Positions 26,393 through 33,871 of a stretch of DNA of 64,000 nt are shown in pieces (the stretch's first letter is position 1; the number at the start of each line of letters is the position of its first letter). The notes beneath the pieces are model-generated. The model did no database searches, was not told the origin of the DNA, and worked only from the letters and a program-made list of their open reading frames with translations. A program made the position numbers and the translations under genes. Source of the stretch: an uncultured Bacteroidales bacterium (lineage in GTDB: Bacteria; Bacteroidota; Bacteroidia; Bacteroidales; UBA932); contig CALUTW010000009.1 in assembly GCA_944323805.1 (NCBI GenBank), positions 42,275 through 106,274 of the forward strand, given 5' to 3'.

Positions 26393-26400
26393 CAAATATA
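26393..26400 (-). promoter_or_regulatory. Putative -7 promoter element of the kinase-recR unit
   Basis: The minus strand reads TATATTTG, an exact fit to TAnnTTTG, 22 bases before the first possible start codon of the kinase. No standard -33 element is seen. Confidence 0.5.
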
Positions 26401-26485
26401 GCATAAAAATATCAGCAGTAGCGGTCCCTCCGATGAAATACCGTCCAACATGAAAGACAGTCTTGCCGGAACCGGTAAAAATCGG

Positions 26486-26493
26486 TATTTTTG
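26486..26493 (+). promoter_or_regulatory. Putative -7 promoter element of the sulfatase gene
   Basis: TATTTTTG matches TAnnTTTG and lies 28 bases before the ATG at 26522. This supports that ATG over an in-frame start at 26450 that would lie upstream of the promoter. Confidence 0.5.
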
Positions 26494-26521
26494 GCATTTG
26501 TTGACTAATATAAAACCATAT

Positions 26522-28492
26522 ATGAAATACATACCTGCACTGATGGCATGCTGCGGGCTCGGGACTATCCCGTACGGGGCCGCAATGGCGCAGAACAACG
26601 GAAACAGGAGCGACAGGCCGAACATACTCTGGCTGACTTTCGAGGACACGAGTGCCTGGGAATTCGGATGCTACGGCAATGATGCTGTCAGTACCCCAAA
26701 TGTGGACAGCCTGGCCGCAAACGGGATACAGTTCATGAACGCATGGTCATGCGGACCGCAGAGTTCACCTGCAAGGTCGACCATCATCACAGGCTGCTAT
26801 GCCACTACATACGGCATGGACATCCATCATACGAGATACGATACTCCGCCCGACATATTCTTTCCCCAGAGGCTCAGGGAAGCGGGATACTACTGCACTA
26901 ACAACCGCAAGACCCATTACAATTCCACCAGTCCTGACAAGGCATGCTGGGACGAATGCAGCAGGACAGCCTCATACAACAGCCCTGGCAGGAAAGAGGG
27001 ACAGCCATTCTTTGCAGTATTCAACTGCAATGTCTCGCATATGGGATGCATACGGACATTCCACACTGACGGACGGCGGGACTACACTGAAGAGGGCATA
27101 TATCCGTCTCTGCTAAGACTGCCTGACTATGTCCCCGACCTTCCGGAAATCAGGTCCGACCTCGCAGGTCATCTGGAGGCAGTCCAGGACATTGACAAGT
27201 GGGCCGGAATCTTCCTGAAGGACCTGAGAGACAAAGGACTTGACGGGAATACTATAATATTCTTTTTCAGCGACCACGGAGGATGCCTCCCGCGGGGGAA
27301 AGGCTACCTCTATGAAAGCGGGCTGCGTGTGCCGCTCATAGTATACCTGCCTCCGAAATGGCAGCATCTTGCGGAGCGGGGTGCCGGAAGGGACAGTTCC
27401 CTTGTAAACTTTACCGATCTCGCACCTACCGTCCTGAGCCTTGCCGGCATCAGGCCTGCAGAGAACATGCAGGGCAAGGCCCTCATGGGCAGGTTCGCTG
27501 ACAAGGACGGAAGAAAGACAAATTATGCGTTCGCAGCCAACCACCTGCACCACTTTACCCCTGCAAGAGCCGCCTCCGACGGAAGATACAAGCTGCTGAG
27601 GACATACATCCCTTACCGCCAGTTCGCAATGCGCAACTACTATCAGTGGGGCATGCCGGGGAACAAGGCATGGGACAGGCTCGTACTCGGAGGGCACAAC
27701 ACCAATCCTGCATGGGACCTGCCTTTCCTGCCGCATCCGGCCGAGATGCTCTTCGACCTCAGGAACGACCCCGGCGAGATACACGACCTTTCCTCCGACC
27801 CGGCATATGCCGAAGTGCTTTCCAGACTGAGGGATTCCCTTTCCAGCCATATCCGCAGCACCGTAGACCTCGGGTTCTTCCTCCCCACATCCCGGAAAGG
27901 CCGCATAATGTATGACATGGTCCGTGATGAGAACTATCCTCTCGAGCAGCTGTATTCCCTTGCCGAACTTGCCGGCACTGCCACTCCGGCAGATATCCCG
28001 GCACTCGATGAGGCCATTGCAAGCCCTCTCCCGGAAATGAGATACTGGGCGACAGTCGGATATGCCTGCCTTGCCAGGACCGGGCAGATACAGGGATGCC
28101 CGGAGGAGCTGCTGGCGCTGACCCGAGATCCGGACCCGTATATCGCAGCGGAGGCATCATACGCAATATCCTATCTCGGGCACGAGAAGGAGGGTATTAC
28201 CAGACTTGTATCCGGAGATACGGACCCTCACTTCAGGAAAGTCTTTTTCTCTGCCCTGGAATGTCTCTCGCTCGACCCGGACAAGAGGGATGCCATACTG
28301 GAATACGGTAAGGACAGCCTTTGGCATGCCGCGACGACATTGCCATGCAAAAAGAATGAGGATGCCGGACTCATTGCCCGGGGCATACTGGTCAACCTCG
28401 GAGAGATGGACATCAACGACATGCATGGCGACGTCTATCAGGAAGGTCTGCAGCTAAACCACAAACGCAGGCCGATGATACCTCTGCCATAA
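26522..28492 (+). CDS. Exported Ser-type sulfatase with C-terminal HEAT-like region
   Basis: S1-family sulfatase (about 656 aa) with a signal peptide (YIPALMACCGLGTIPYGAAMA). The N-terminal fold opens with NILWLTFEDTSAWEFGCYGN. The active-site motif is SSPARS, with Ser in the position oxidised to formylglycine, so maturation would need an anaerobic sulfatase-maturating enzyme, which is not in the window. Further metal and substrate segments are SDHGGCLPRGKGYLYESGLRVPL and the helical tail. Residues after about 500 contain alternating helices that look like HEAT repeats. Glycan substrate unknown. The start at 26522 follows a promoter-like sequence. A Nudix gene follows after 33 bases. Confidence 0.87.
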   Translation: MKYIPALMACCGLGTIPYGAAMAQNNGNRSDRPNILWLTFEDTSAWEFGCYGNDAVSTPNVDSLAANGIQFMNAWSCGPQSSPARSTIITGCYATTYGMDIHHTRYDTPPDIFFPQRLREAGYYCTNNRKTHYNSTSPDKACWDECSRTASYNSPGRKEGQPFFAVFNCNVSHMGCIRTFHTDGRRDYTEEGIYPSLLRLPDYVPDLPEIRSDLAGHLEAVQDIDKWAGIFLKDLRDKGLDGNTIIFFFSDHGGCLPRGKGYLYESGLRVPLIVYLPPKWQHLAERGAGRDSSLVNFTDLAPTVLSLAGIRPAENMQGKALMGRFADKDGRKTNYAFAANHLHHFTPARAASDGRYKLLRTYIPYRQFAMRNYYQWGMPGNKAWDRLVLGGHNTNPAWDLPFLPHPAEMLFDLRNDPGEIHDLSSDPAYAEVLSRLRDSLSSHIRSTVDLGFFLPTSRKGRIMYDMVRDENYPLEQLYSLAELAGTATPADIPALDEAIASPLPEMRYWATVGYACLARTGQIQGCPEELLALTRDPDPYIAAEASYAISYLGHEKEGITRLVSGDTDPHFRKVFFSALECLSLDPDKRDAILEYGKDSLWHAATTLPCKKNEDAGLIARGILVNLGEMDINDMHGDVYQEGLQLNHKRRPMIPLP

Positions 28493-28525
28493 TTTTTCGG
28501 ACAACGACATGAAACCTCAAATAAA

Positions 28526-29104
28526 ATGAAGGACTTCGATATAGAAAATGCCATAGGGGAAGACGGGAAATGGGAGACCGTCAGCAGCGAATACCTGTTC
28601 AGGAGGCCGTGGCTGACAGTGCGGCACGACAAGGTCAGGCTTCCCGATGGAAGGATCAACCCGGAATTCTATGTGCTGGAATACCCGGACTGGGTCAATG
28701 TGATTGCCGTCACGGAATCAGGGGAATTCGTGATGGAACGGCAGTTCAGGCAAGGTCTCGGCAAGACATGCTATGAGATACCTGCCGGAGTGATGGAAAC
28801 CGGGGAGACCGCCCTCGAAGCGGCGCAGAGGGAACTCTGTGAGGAGACCGGATACGGAGGAGGCACCTGGAAGGAAATCATGACGATATCCGGGAACTGC
28901 AGCACGACATCCAATCTGACCCATTGCTTTGTCGCCGAAGGCGTAAAAAGAATCTCGGGCCAGCATCTCGACAGCACTGAAGACCTCAGTGTATGTCTGC
29001 TGACCCGGGAACAGGTACGGCAGCTGCTCGTCTCGGACAAGATCAGACAGTCCCTCATGGCAGCCCCGCTATGGAAATATTTCGCCTGCGACGGCCTGCT
29101 GTAA
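28526..29104 (+). CDS. Nudix hydrolase, ADP-ribose pyrophosphatase-like
   Basis: 192-aa Nudix hydrolase. The complete Nudix box (Gx5Ex7REUxEExGU) spans residues 88-110: GVMETGETALEAA, then QRELCEETGY, with all catalytic glutamates present. The N-terminal sheet (VRLPDGRINPEFYVLEYPDWVNVIAVTESGE) resembles ADP-ribose/NDP-sugar pyrophosphatases. Cytoplasmic housekeeping; precise nucleotide substrate not determinable. Convergent with the FKBP gene, whose stop lies 22 bases away. Confidence 0.88.
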   Translation: MKDFDIENAIGEDGKWETVSSEYLFRRPWLTVRHDKVRLPDGRINPEFYVLEYPDWVNVIAVTESGEFVMERQFRQGLGKTCYEIPAGVMETGETALEAAQRELCEETGYGGGTWKEIMTISGNCSTTSNLTHCFVAEGVKRISGQHLDSTEDLSVCLLTREQVRQLLVSDKIRQSLMAAPLWKYFACDGLL

Positions 29105-29126
29105 AGGCCGGGACGCCGCAGACCGG

Positions 29127-29732
29127 TTAAAGCACCTTGATGAGCTCGACAGTGAACACAAGTGCGCTGTAAGGCGGAATCGCGCCCGGAGCACCATGCT
29201 CGCCATAGCCGAGAGTATACGGGATATAGAGCTCCCACTTGGAGCCTTCGGACATAAGCTGCAGAGCCTCTGTCCATCCTGCAATTACCTGATTGACCCC
29301 GAATACGGCAGGCTCTCCCCTGTCATAGGAGCTGTCGAATTTTGTCCCGTCAGGGAATGTGCCGCAATAATGGCATCTGACCTTGTCTTTCGGACCCGGC
29401 TTCTTCCCGGACCCGGCCACAACGACCTTATACTGGAGTCCGCTCGGAAGCACCGTGACCCCTTCCTTAAGGGCATTCGCAGCAAGGAACTCCTCGCCCT
29501 CCTTCTTCATTGCAGCTCCCATCGCCGCCGACTCGGACTGCTGCTTCCTCTCGATTTCGGCAAAATACTTGTCGAGCAGGCCTGCAGCCTCCTCAAAGGA
29601 TATCTCCGGCTTCGCACCTGTCAGCACAGCCTTGATACCTGCCGTGAAATCTTCGAATGATACCTCCTTCACTCCGGAGGAAATCATATTGTGGGCAATG
29701 CTCATGCCCAATGCATAACTGTTCTTATCCAT
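29127..29732 (-). CDS. FKBP-type peptidyl-prolyl cis-trans isomerase
   Basis: 201-aa protein with an FKBP_N-like helical dimerisation region (residues 1-90) followed by a complete FKBP domain: YCGTFPDGTKFDSSYDRG, VIAGWTEALQLMSEGSKWELYIP and YGEHGAPGAIPPYSALVFTVEL. It lacks a signal peptide or lipobox, so a cytoplasmic isomerase/chaperone is likely. It begins 18 bases after the GntR gene stop, so may be partly co-transcribed with the regulator. Confidence 0.92.
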   Translation of the reverse strand: MDKNSYALGMSIAHNMISSGVKEVSFEDFTAGIKAVLTGAKPEISFEEAAGLLDKYFAEIERKQQSESAAMGAAMKKEGEEFLAANALKEGVTVLPSGLQYKVVVAGSGKKPGPKDKVRCHYCGTFPDGTKFDSSYDRGEPAVFGVNQVIAGWTEALQLMSEGSKWELYIPYTLGYGEHGAPGAIPPYSALVFTVELIKVL

Positions 29733-29750
29733 AATAAAGTCACTGTCCGG

Positions 29751-30455
29751 TCAGAACTCCGTCTGCTCGTGAGCCATACGGCAAACTCCGGCGAGATGCT
29801 CACGCAATACAGCCTCGGCTTTCTCCGGGGATTTTTCAATTATATATCTGAGCATGTCATGATGCTCCTTCTTCACAATATCAGCAGGGGTGTCACACAC
29901 CTTGTACTTGAAATAGTAGGAGAATACATCGGGGGTAATGACAAGAAGAAGGGACGCGATTACCGGATTGTGGGATGCCCTTGCGATAGACTGATGGAAG
30001 GCGAAATCCTTCTCCACCCTCCTCTCTGTCTCGAGATACCGGTCGCAGTCCTCCAGGGCTGATTTCATCAGAAGGATATCGTTGTCTGTCCTGTTCATCG
30101 CACACATCCTGATTGCCTCGACCTCCAGCAGCACCCTCACATGCACAAGCGAAGAAAAGTCATAGTTGTCTATCTGGAGCATGTCTGAAATGAGGCTTTC
30201 CAGCACCTGTACCGTCTGGTTTGCCACCACGGTGCCGCTCTGCGGGAAGGTACGCACAATCCCGTAGAACTCGAGCTTCTGGAACGCCGTCCTCACATGG
30301 GCCCGTCCCACCCCGAGCTGTTCGGCGAGCTTGCGCTCCGCAGGAAGCCTGTCTCCCGGCTGAATCCGTCCGGAATCCAGAAGTCCTCTCACATAATCTA
30401 TTACATCTGAAACTTCCTTCGAATGTGTACAATTCGTCATCTTATATTTCTTCAT
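29751..30455 (-). CDS. GntR-family (FadR/FCD subfamily) regulator, probable regulator of the alginate locus
   Basis: 234-aa regulator. The N-terminal winged helix has LPAERKLAEQLGVGRAHVRTAFQKLE and the wing GIVRTFPQSGTVV. The C-terminal FCD domain has candidate metal/ligand residues in EKDFAFHQSI, EHHDMLRYI and REHLAGV (one Asp and several His). FCD regulators such as ExuR and UxuR in E. coli respond to uronates and bind TTGGT-type palindromes. The same palindrome stands in front of the susC and esterase operons here, so this protein is the likely repressor, released by a uronate intermediate such as DEH or KDG (inference). It has its own promoter and is the last gene of the locus. Confidence 0.88.
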   Translation of the reverse strand: MKKYKMTNCTHSKEVSDVIDYVRGLLDSGRIQPGDRLPAERKLAEQLGVGRAHVRTAFQKLEFYGIVRTFPQSGTVVANQTVQVLESLISDMLQIDNYDFSSLVHVRVLLEVEAIRMCAMNRTDNDILLMKSALEDCDRYLETERRVEKDFAFHQSIARASHNPVIASLLLVITPDVFSYYFKYKVCDTPADIVKKEHHDMLRYIIEKSPEKAEAVLREHLAGVCRMAHEQTEF

Positions 30456-30477
30456 TCTTATTTCCCCCGCGAAGATA

Positions 30478-30485
30478 CAAAATTA
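30478..30485 (-). promoter_or_regulatory. Putative -7 promoter element of the GntR gene
   Basis: The minus strand reads TAATTTTG, a match to TAnnTTTG, 22 bases before the start codon. It indicates that the regulator is transcribed independently of the lyase genes upstream. Confidence 0.55.
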
Positions 30486-30486
30486 A

Positions 30487-30501
30487 ACCAATGACACCAA
30501 T
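30487..30501 (-). promoter_or_regulatory. Two direct ATTGGT half-sites in the GntR promoter
   Basis: On the minus strand ATTGGT occurs twice, 9 bases apart, immediately upstream of the -7 element. It is the same half-site that forms the palindromes at 49996-50009 and 52708-52721, but here as direct rather than inverted copies. Could be a weaker autoregulatory site; chance occurrence is possible. Confidence 0.4.
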
Positions 30502-30517
30502 TTATTTTCTGCCGCAA

Positions 30518-31456
30518 TTATAATTTTTCTATCTTGAAATCAGCGAATTTCAATATTTCGTCCCTCAGCTCCGGCTTAAGCGAGCCATTGTCCCCGAAAC
30601 TGCGGTAAAGCCCCCATTTCGGACGCATCCCGACAGTCCCTTCACGCCAGAACGATATGCCGGACCTGCTGACGGAGACAAGTTCCTTGCCGTCGGTGAG
30701 CCTTGTTATCCTGAGGTCATACGAGCCGTTGTCATCAAATCTCACAATCTCCTCCGCCTCGACCCATTCTCCCAGGAAATCCCCGAGATCCTCCTTGGCA
30801 AGATACGTATTCGACGAAGGCGACGGCCCGACATAGATGACCTGGAACTGCTGGCCTCCGCTGCTCGTAGAGCGCACGGTGTATGTTATCAGAGGCATAT
30901 CCACATCCGCAGTACCTTCACTGTTGTCGATGCCTTTCAGCTGATGGATGTGCGCGAACTTTGTAGTGGTCTTCATCCCGTCCGGAAGCCTGAATTTCCA
31001 TGTCATGCGCAGCGTCTCGCCTTTCCGGGCCACCATCGACTCCGGCGACTTGGCATCGGTCTTTATCTCATTCCTCTGACGGTCCCTGATATCCGGCTTG
31101 CCCCTGTCGTCATCATTCTCTATGTGAAGATAGAAGTCGAAGACATACTTTCCGAGCCTGTCATCATAGCTCTGCCTTATATGCCTGAACGGGTCCGAGG
31201 CATGTGCCCCAGAATAGTCGGGAGTCTCATAATTATAGCCCGAGGAGAGTATGAGGTCATATGTGCCCTCATCATTGCCGTCAGCAATGAGGGCGCCCTC
31301 TTCCCTTGCAGGGGTATCCGGAGAGGAGCTTCCGCCTTCCCCATTGCCGGTCTGTCCGCCCGGACGGCCCCCCTGACCCTGATTGTCAGGATCGACAGTG
31401 CTTCCGCATGATACCGCCATGAAAAGCACAGCAAAAAACAGTCTGAATAATTTCAT
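30518..31456 (-). CDS. Surface lipoprotein resembling beta-jelly-roll polysaccharide lyases (PL7/PL13/PL20-like)
   Basis: 312-aa protein with a lipoprotein signal peptide (LFFAVLFMAVSCGS, Cys at about 17) and a Gly/Ser/Pro-rich linker (about 25-55). The remainder looks all-beta. Candidate active-site strands are RQRNEIKTD and TKFAHIHQLKG. They resemble the R-x-E-x-(K/R) and (Q/H)-I-H strands of jelly-roll lyases that cleave alginate, glucuronan or heparin. I cannot place it in a named PL family from sequence alone. It lies 19 bases downstream of a PL6 lipoprotein gene in the alginate locus, which supports uronate-polymer cleavage at the cell surface. A binding protein without catalysis is the alternative. 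Confidence 0.6.
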   Translation of the reverse strand: MKLFRLFFAVLFMAVSCGSTVDPDNQGQGGRPGGQTGNGEGGSSSPDTPAREEGALIADGNDEGTYDLILSSGYNYETPDYSGAHASDPFRHIRQSYDDRLGKYVFDFYLHIENDDDRGKPDIRDRQRNEIKTDAKSPESMVARKGETLRMTWKFRLPDGMKTTTKFAHIHQLKGIDNSEGTADVDMPLITYTVRSTSSGGQQFQVIYVGPSPSSNTYLAKEDLGDFLGEWVEAEEIVRFDDNGSYDLRITRLTDGKELVSVSRSGISFWREGTVGMRPKWGLYRSFGDNGSLKPELRDEILKFADFKIEKL

Positions 31457-31475
31457 ATGCCCAGTATTTGTAATA

Positions 31476-32924
31476 TCACAGCCATGACGGTCCGGATTCC
31501 GCCGCGACCCTCTCTATGTCATCCAGGCAGCTGTCCACCGCAGGACGCGTGCCGACAGATGAAAGATTGAAATAATTGTTCCTGAACCTGCCGTAGAAAG
31601 TGTTTCCCGACCATGAAATCTCTGCCGGAGAGACAGTATCGTCTTCATAGCGGACAACATACCCGTCTCCGTCCGGAGTCACGGCGACGTTGTCCTCCAC
31701 GACAGTGGATACGACCGGAAGCACCATATTCGAGCTCCCGTAATTCACATGCATGGCCAGGTTGCAGTCAATGAACGTATTGCCCCTGACCGTGGCATTC
31801 CTGACCTGCCAGTAGCCACTCAGCTCGGGATTCTCCTGGCCGGCACATATGCAGAGTGCGGCCTTGTATCCGACGCTGTTCAGCCGTTCGAAGACATTGT
31901 TCTCCACCGTATGGTTCTCACCGATTATGCGGACACCGCCGGTATCCTCGATGTCGCTGCCATAGAAATAGTTCCCGCTGACAAGGCAGCCGTTGCCATG
32001 ACGGAGGGTAAGTGTCCCGCAGCTTTCGTAGAAGGCATTGTTCCTGTAGATATTGCCGCAGCTCTTGTTGGAGACAATCTCGGCCCGCTCCCCGTTGCAG
32101 TGATAGAAGAAATTGTGTTCGACGATGCATCCGGCCTCCTGCATCGAAGAGGAGCTGTCCCCGATTCTCATTGTCTCCTGCTCATTTGCAGGTTCGGGGT
32201 CATCCGGGTCGGAGCCGGGCTCATATATGGTCTCGGTACGGGCAAACCTGTTGTATGATATCGTATGCCGTGCAGGCACGCCCTCATCCAGCCATACGAC
32301 AAGAAGTGCCCCCATATCTCGCTTCTCGTTGAAATTGCAATGCGTGACGGTATGCCCCGTTCCATGGAGCGATACCCATTTGAAAGTCGTGCCTTCCCCA
32401 CGGAAAGGGCTCCCTGATCCGTCTATCTCACAGTCGCTGAGGACACAATATGATGAACCGGACTGGAAACGGACAAGATGCTCTCCTGACGGCTCGGGAT
32501 CGGACCATCTGAAGCCTTCGATATCGATATGACTGCCAGTAACCCATAATGAGGAGGCTCCTGTAAAGGTTACTCCTCCCGGGGTCTCGGCCCTGAATAC
32601 GACCGGTGCATCTTCTGTGCCGGTCCAGGAAAGGAGGATTGCGGCATCGTCATATGTCCCGTTCTTCCACTCTATTACAGTCCCCGCAGGAACATCTGCG
32701 AGAGCTTCAAGCTCTGCAACGGAAGCTACGGAGTAATCGGCTGTTTCCGGGTCATCTTCATCCTCTTCATCTTCCGAATCTCCGCCGCCTGGCTGCTCAA
32801 CGTCGGGATTCTCTCCCTGGCTGCCGCCCTGGGCAGGACCGGGGTCGAGACCGTCATCACATGCAGGGAACGACACAAGCATGAATGCCACAATGAATAT
32901 TCCGTGGAATCTGAGCGATTTCAT
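31476..32924 (-). CDS. PL6 alginate lyase, surface lipoprotein
   Basis: Single-domain PL6 (chondroitinase-B-like) lyase with a right-handed beta-helix. Start at 32924 (MKSLRFHGIFIVAFML...) gives a lipoprotein signal with lipobox SFPACDD; the frame continues upstream only into the terminator region. An acidic linker (EDEEDEDDPE) separates the anchor from the catalytic domain. PL6 hallmarks: ETMRIGDSSSS, the calcium-binding Glu pair in CNGERAEIVSNKS, whose Lys is the probable base, and GTLTLRHGN with the catalytic Arg. It should cleave alginate (often MG/G blocks) at the surface. Separated from the SDR gene by a terminator, so this pair may have its own promoter. Confidence 0.9.
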   Translation of the reverse strand: MKSLRFHGIFIVAFMLVSFPACDDGLDPGPAQGGSQGENPDVEQPGGGDSEDEEDEDDPETADYSVASVAELEALADVPAGTVIEWKNGTYDDAAILLSWTGTEDAPVVFRAETPGGVTFTGASSLWVTGSHIDIEGFRWSDPEPSGEHLVRFQSGSSYCVLSDCEIDGSGSPFRGEGTTFKWVSLHGTGHTVTHCNFNEKRDMGALLVVWLDEGVPARHTISYNRFARTETIYEPGSDPDDPEPANEQETMRIGDSSSSMQEAGCIVEHNFFYHCNGERAEIVSNKSCGNIYRNNAFYESCGTLTLRHGNGCLVSGNYFYGSDIEDTGGVRIIGENHTVENNVFERLNSVGYKAALCICAGQENPELSGYWQVRNATVRGNTFIDCNLAMHVNYGSSNMVLPVVSTVVEDNVAVTPDGDGYVVRYEDDTVSPAEISWSGNTFYGRFRNNYFNLSSVGTRPAVDSCLDDIERVAAESGPSWL

Positions 32925-32961
32925 CTGGATCTTTCTTTTATTATATTGACTTAAAAAATAA

Positions 32962-33009
32962 AGAGGACGGCAAGATATGCCTGGAAATGCCCCGGCCATG
33001 CCGTCCTCT
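32962..33009 (-). terminator. Rho-independent terminator after the SDR gene
   Basis: Perfect 11-bp inverted repeat (AGAGGACGGCA at 32962-32972; TGCCGTCCTCT at 32999-33009) with a 26-base loop. On the minus strand it is followed by TTTATTTTTTAAG. It lies between the SDR stop and the lipoprotein PL6 gene and probably ends or attenuates the long susC transcript. Confidence 0.75.
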
Positions 33010-33031
33010 GTAAATGGAATGTCTGTATCTG

Positions 33032-33793
33032 CTATGAGAAGAGACAGCCACCGTTGATGTCGATAGCGGTACCTGTAAGGTATGAAGACTCTTCACATGC
33101 AAGGAAACATACGAGGTCAGCCACTTCTGATGCAGTTCCCTCCCTGCGGAGAGGAGCCGTATGATGGAGGTTCTCCCTTGCCTCAGGCTTGGTAAACCTG
33201 TCGTGGAATGAAGTGTTGATCATGCCTGGAGCAAGTGCATTTACCCTGATACCCTGAGGTCCGAGTTCCTTTGCCATTGCCCTTGTGTGGCACATTACGG
33301 CTGCCTTTGCAGTAGCATACATTGATGCGCCAGGGCCGCCGCCATCCCTTGCTGCCTGTGAAGAGAAGTTGATGATGGAACCGCCTTCTGTCATCATAGG
33401 GACTGCTTCCCTTGTGCAGAGGAATACGCTTCTCATATTAACATCCATAAGGAAGTCATACCATGCCTCATCCTGCTCAATGATAAGCTTCCTGCCTACG
33501 ATACCTCCGACAACGTTCACAAGGACATGGAGCTTGCCGCCGAAAGCCTCGGCTGTCTTGGCAAACAGGTTCTTGACATCAGCTGCCTTGGTCATGTCTC
33601 CCTGGACAGCGATTGCTGTACCGCCGTCTTTCTTTATCATGTCGAGAGTAACCATTGCATCTGCCTCGTTATCGAAGTAGTTGAGGCATACTTTCGCTCC
33701 TTCAAGAGCAAGTTTCACTGAAACTGCGCGGCCGAGGTCGCGGGCGCCGCCTGTCACAATGGCGACTTTGCCTTCCAATCTTTTACAATTCAT
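33032..33793 (-). CDS. SDR oxidoreductase, probable DEH (4-deoxy-L-erythro-5-hexoseulose uronate) reductase
   Basis: 253-aa classical short-chain dehydrogenase. Nucleotide-binding TGGARDLGRAV (15-25), NVVGG near 95, catalytic Ser in INFSSQAARDGGG and YATAKAA (Tyr-xxx-Lys), and the PG motif in ALAPGMINTSFHDRF. In alginate catabolism SDR enzymes reduce DEH to 2-keto-3-deoxygluconate (KDG); position with KdgF, PL17 and the uronate transporter supports that role. The cofactor (NADH or NADPH) is not clear from sequence. KDG kinase and aldolase are not in the window. 78 bases separate it from the MFS gene. Confidence 0.87.
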   Translation of the reverse strand: MNCKRLEGKVAIVTGGARDLGRAVSVKLALEGAKVCLNYFDNEADAMVTLDMIKKDGGTAIAVQGDMTKAADVKNLFAKTAEAFGGKLHVLVNVVGGIVGRKLIIEQDEAWYDFLMDVNMRSVFLCTREAVPMMTEGGSIINFSSQAARDGGGPGASMYATAKAAVMCHTRAMAKELGPQGIRVNALAPGMINTSFHDRFTKPEARENLHHTAPLRREGTASEVADLVCFLACEESSYLTGTAIDINGGCLFS

Positions 33794-33849
33794 AATGTTT
33801 AGTTTTTTAAAAACCGTTTATAATATATCTTTCTTATTCAAATTTCATT

Positions 33850-33867
33850 ATCGCCGGTAAAGGCGAT
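33850..33867 (-). terminator. Small hairpin after the MFS transporter gene
   Basis: ATCGCC and GGCGAT form a 6-bp stem around GGTAAA, 4 bases after the MFS stop on the minus strand. It is followed only by a mixed A/T stretch without a strong T run, so it is at best a weak terminator or an mRNA-stability element inside the operon. Confidence 0.35.
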
Positions 33868-33871
33868 GCAT

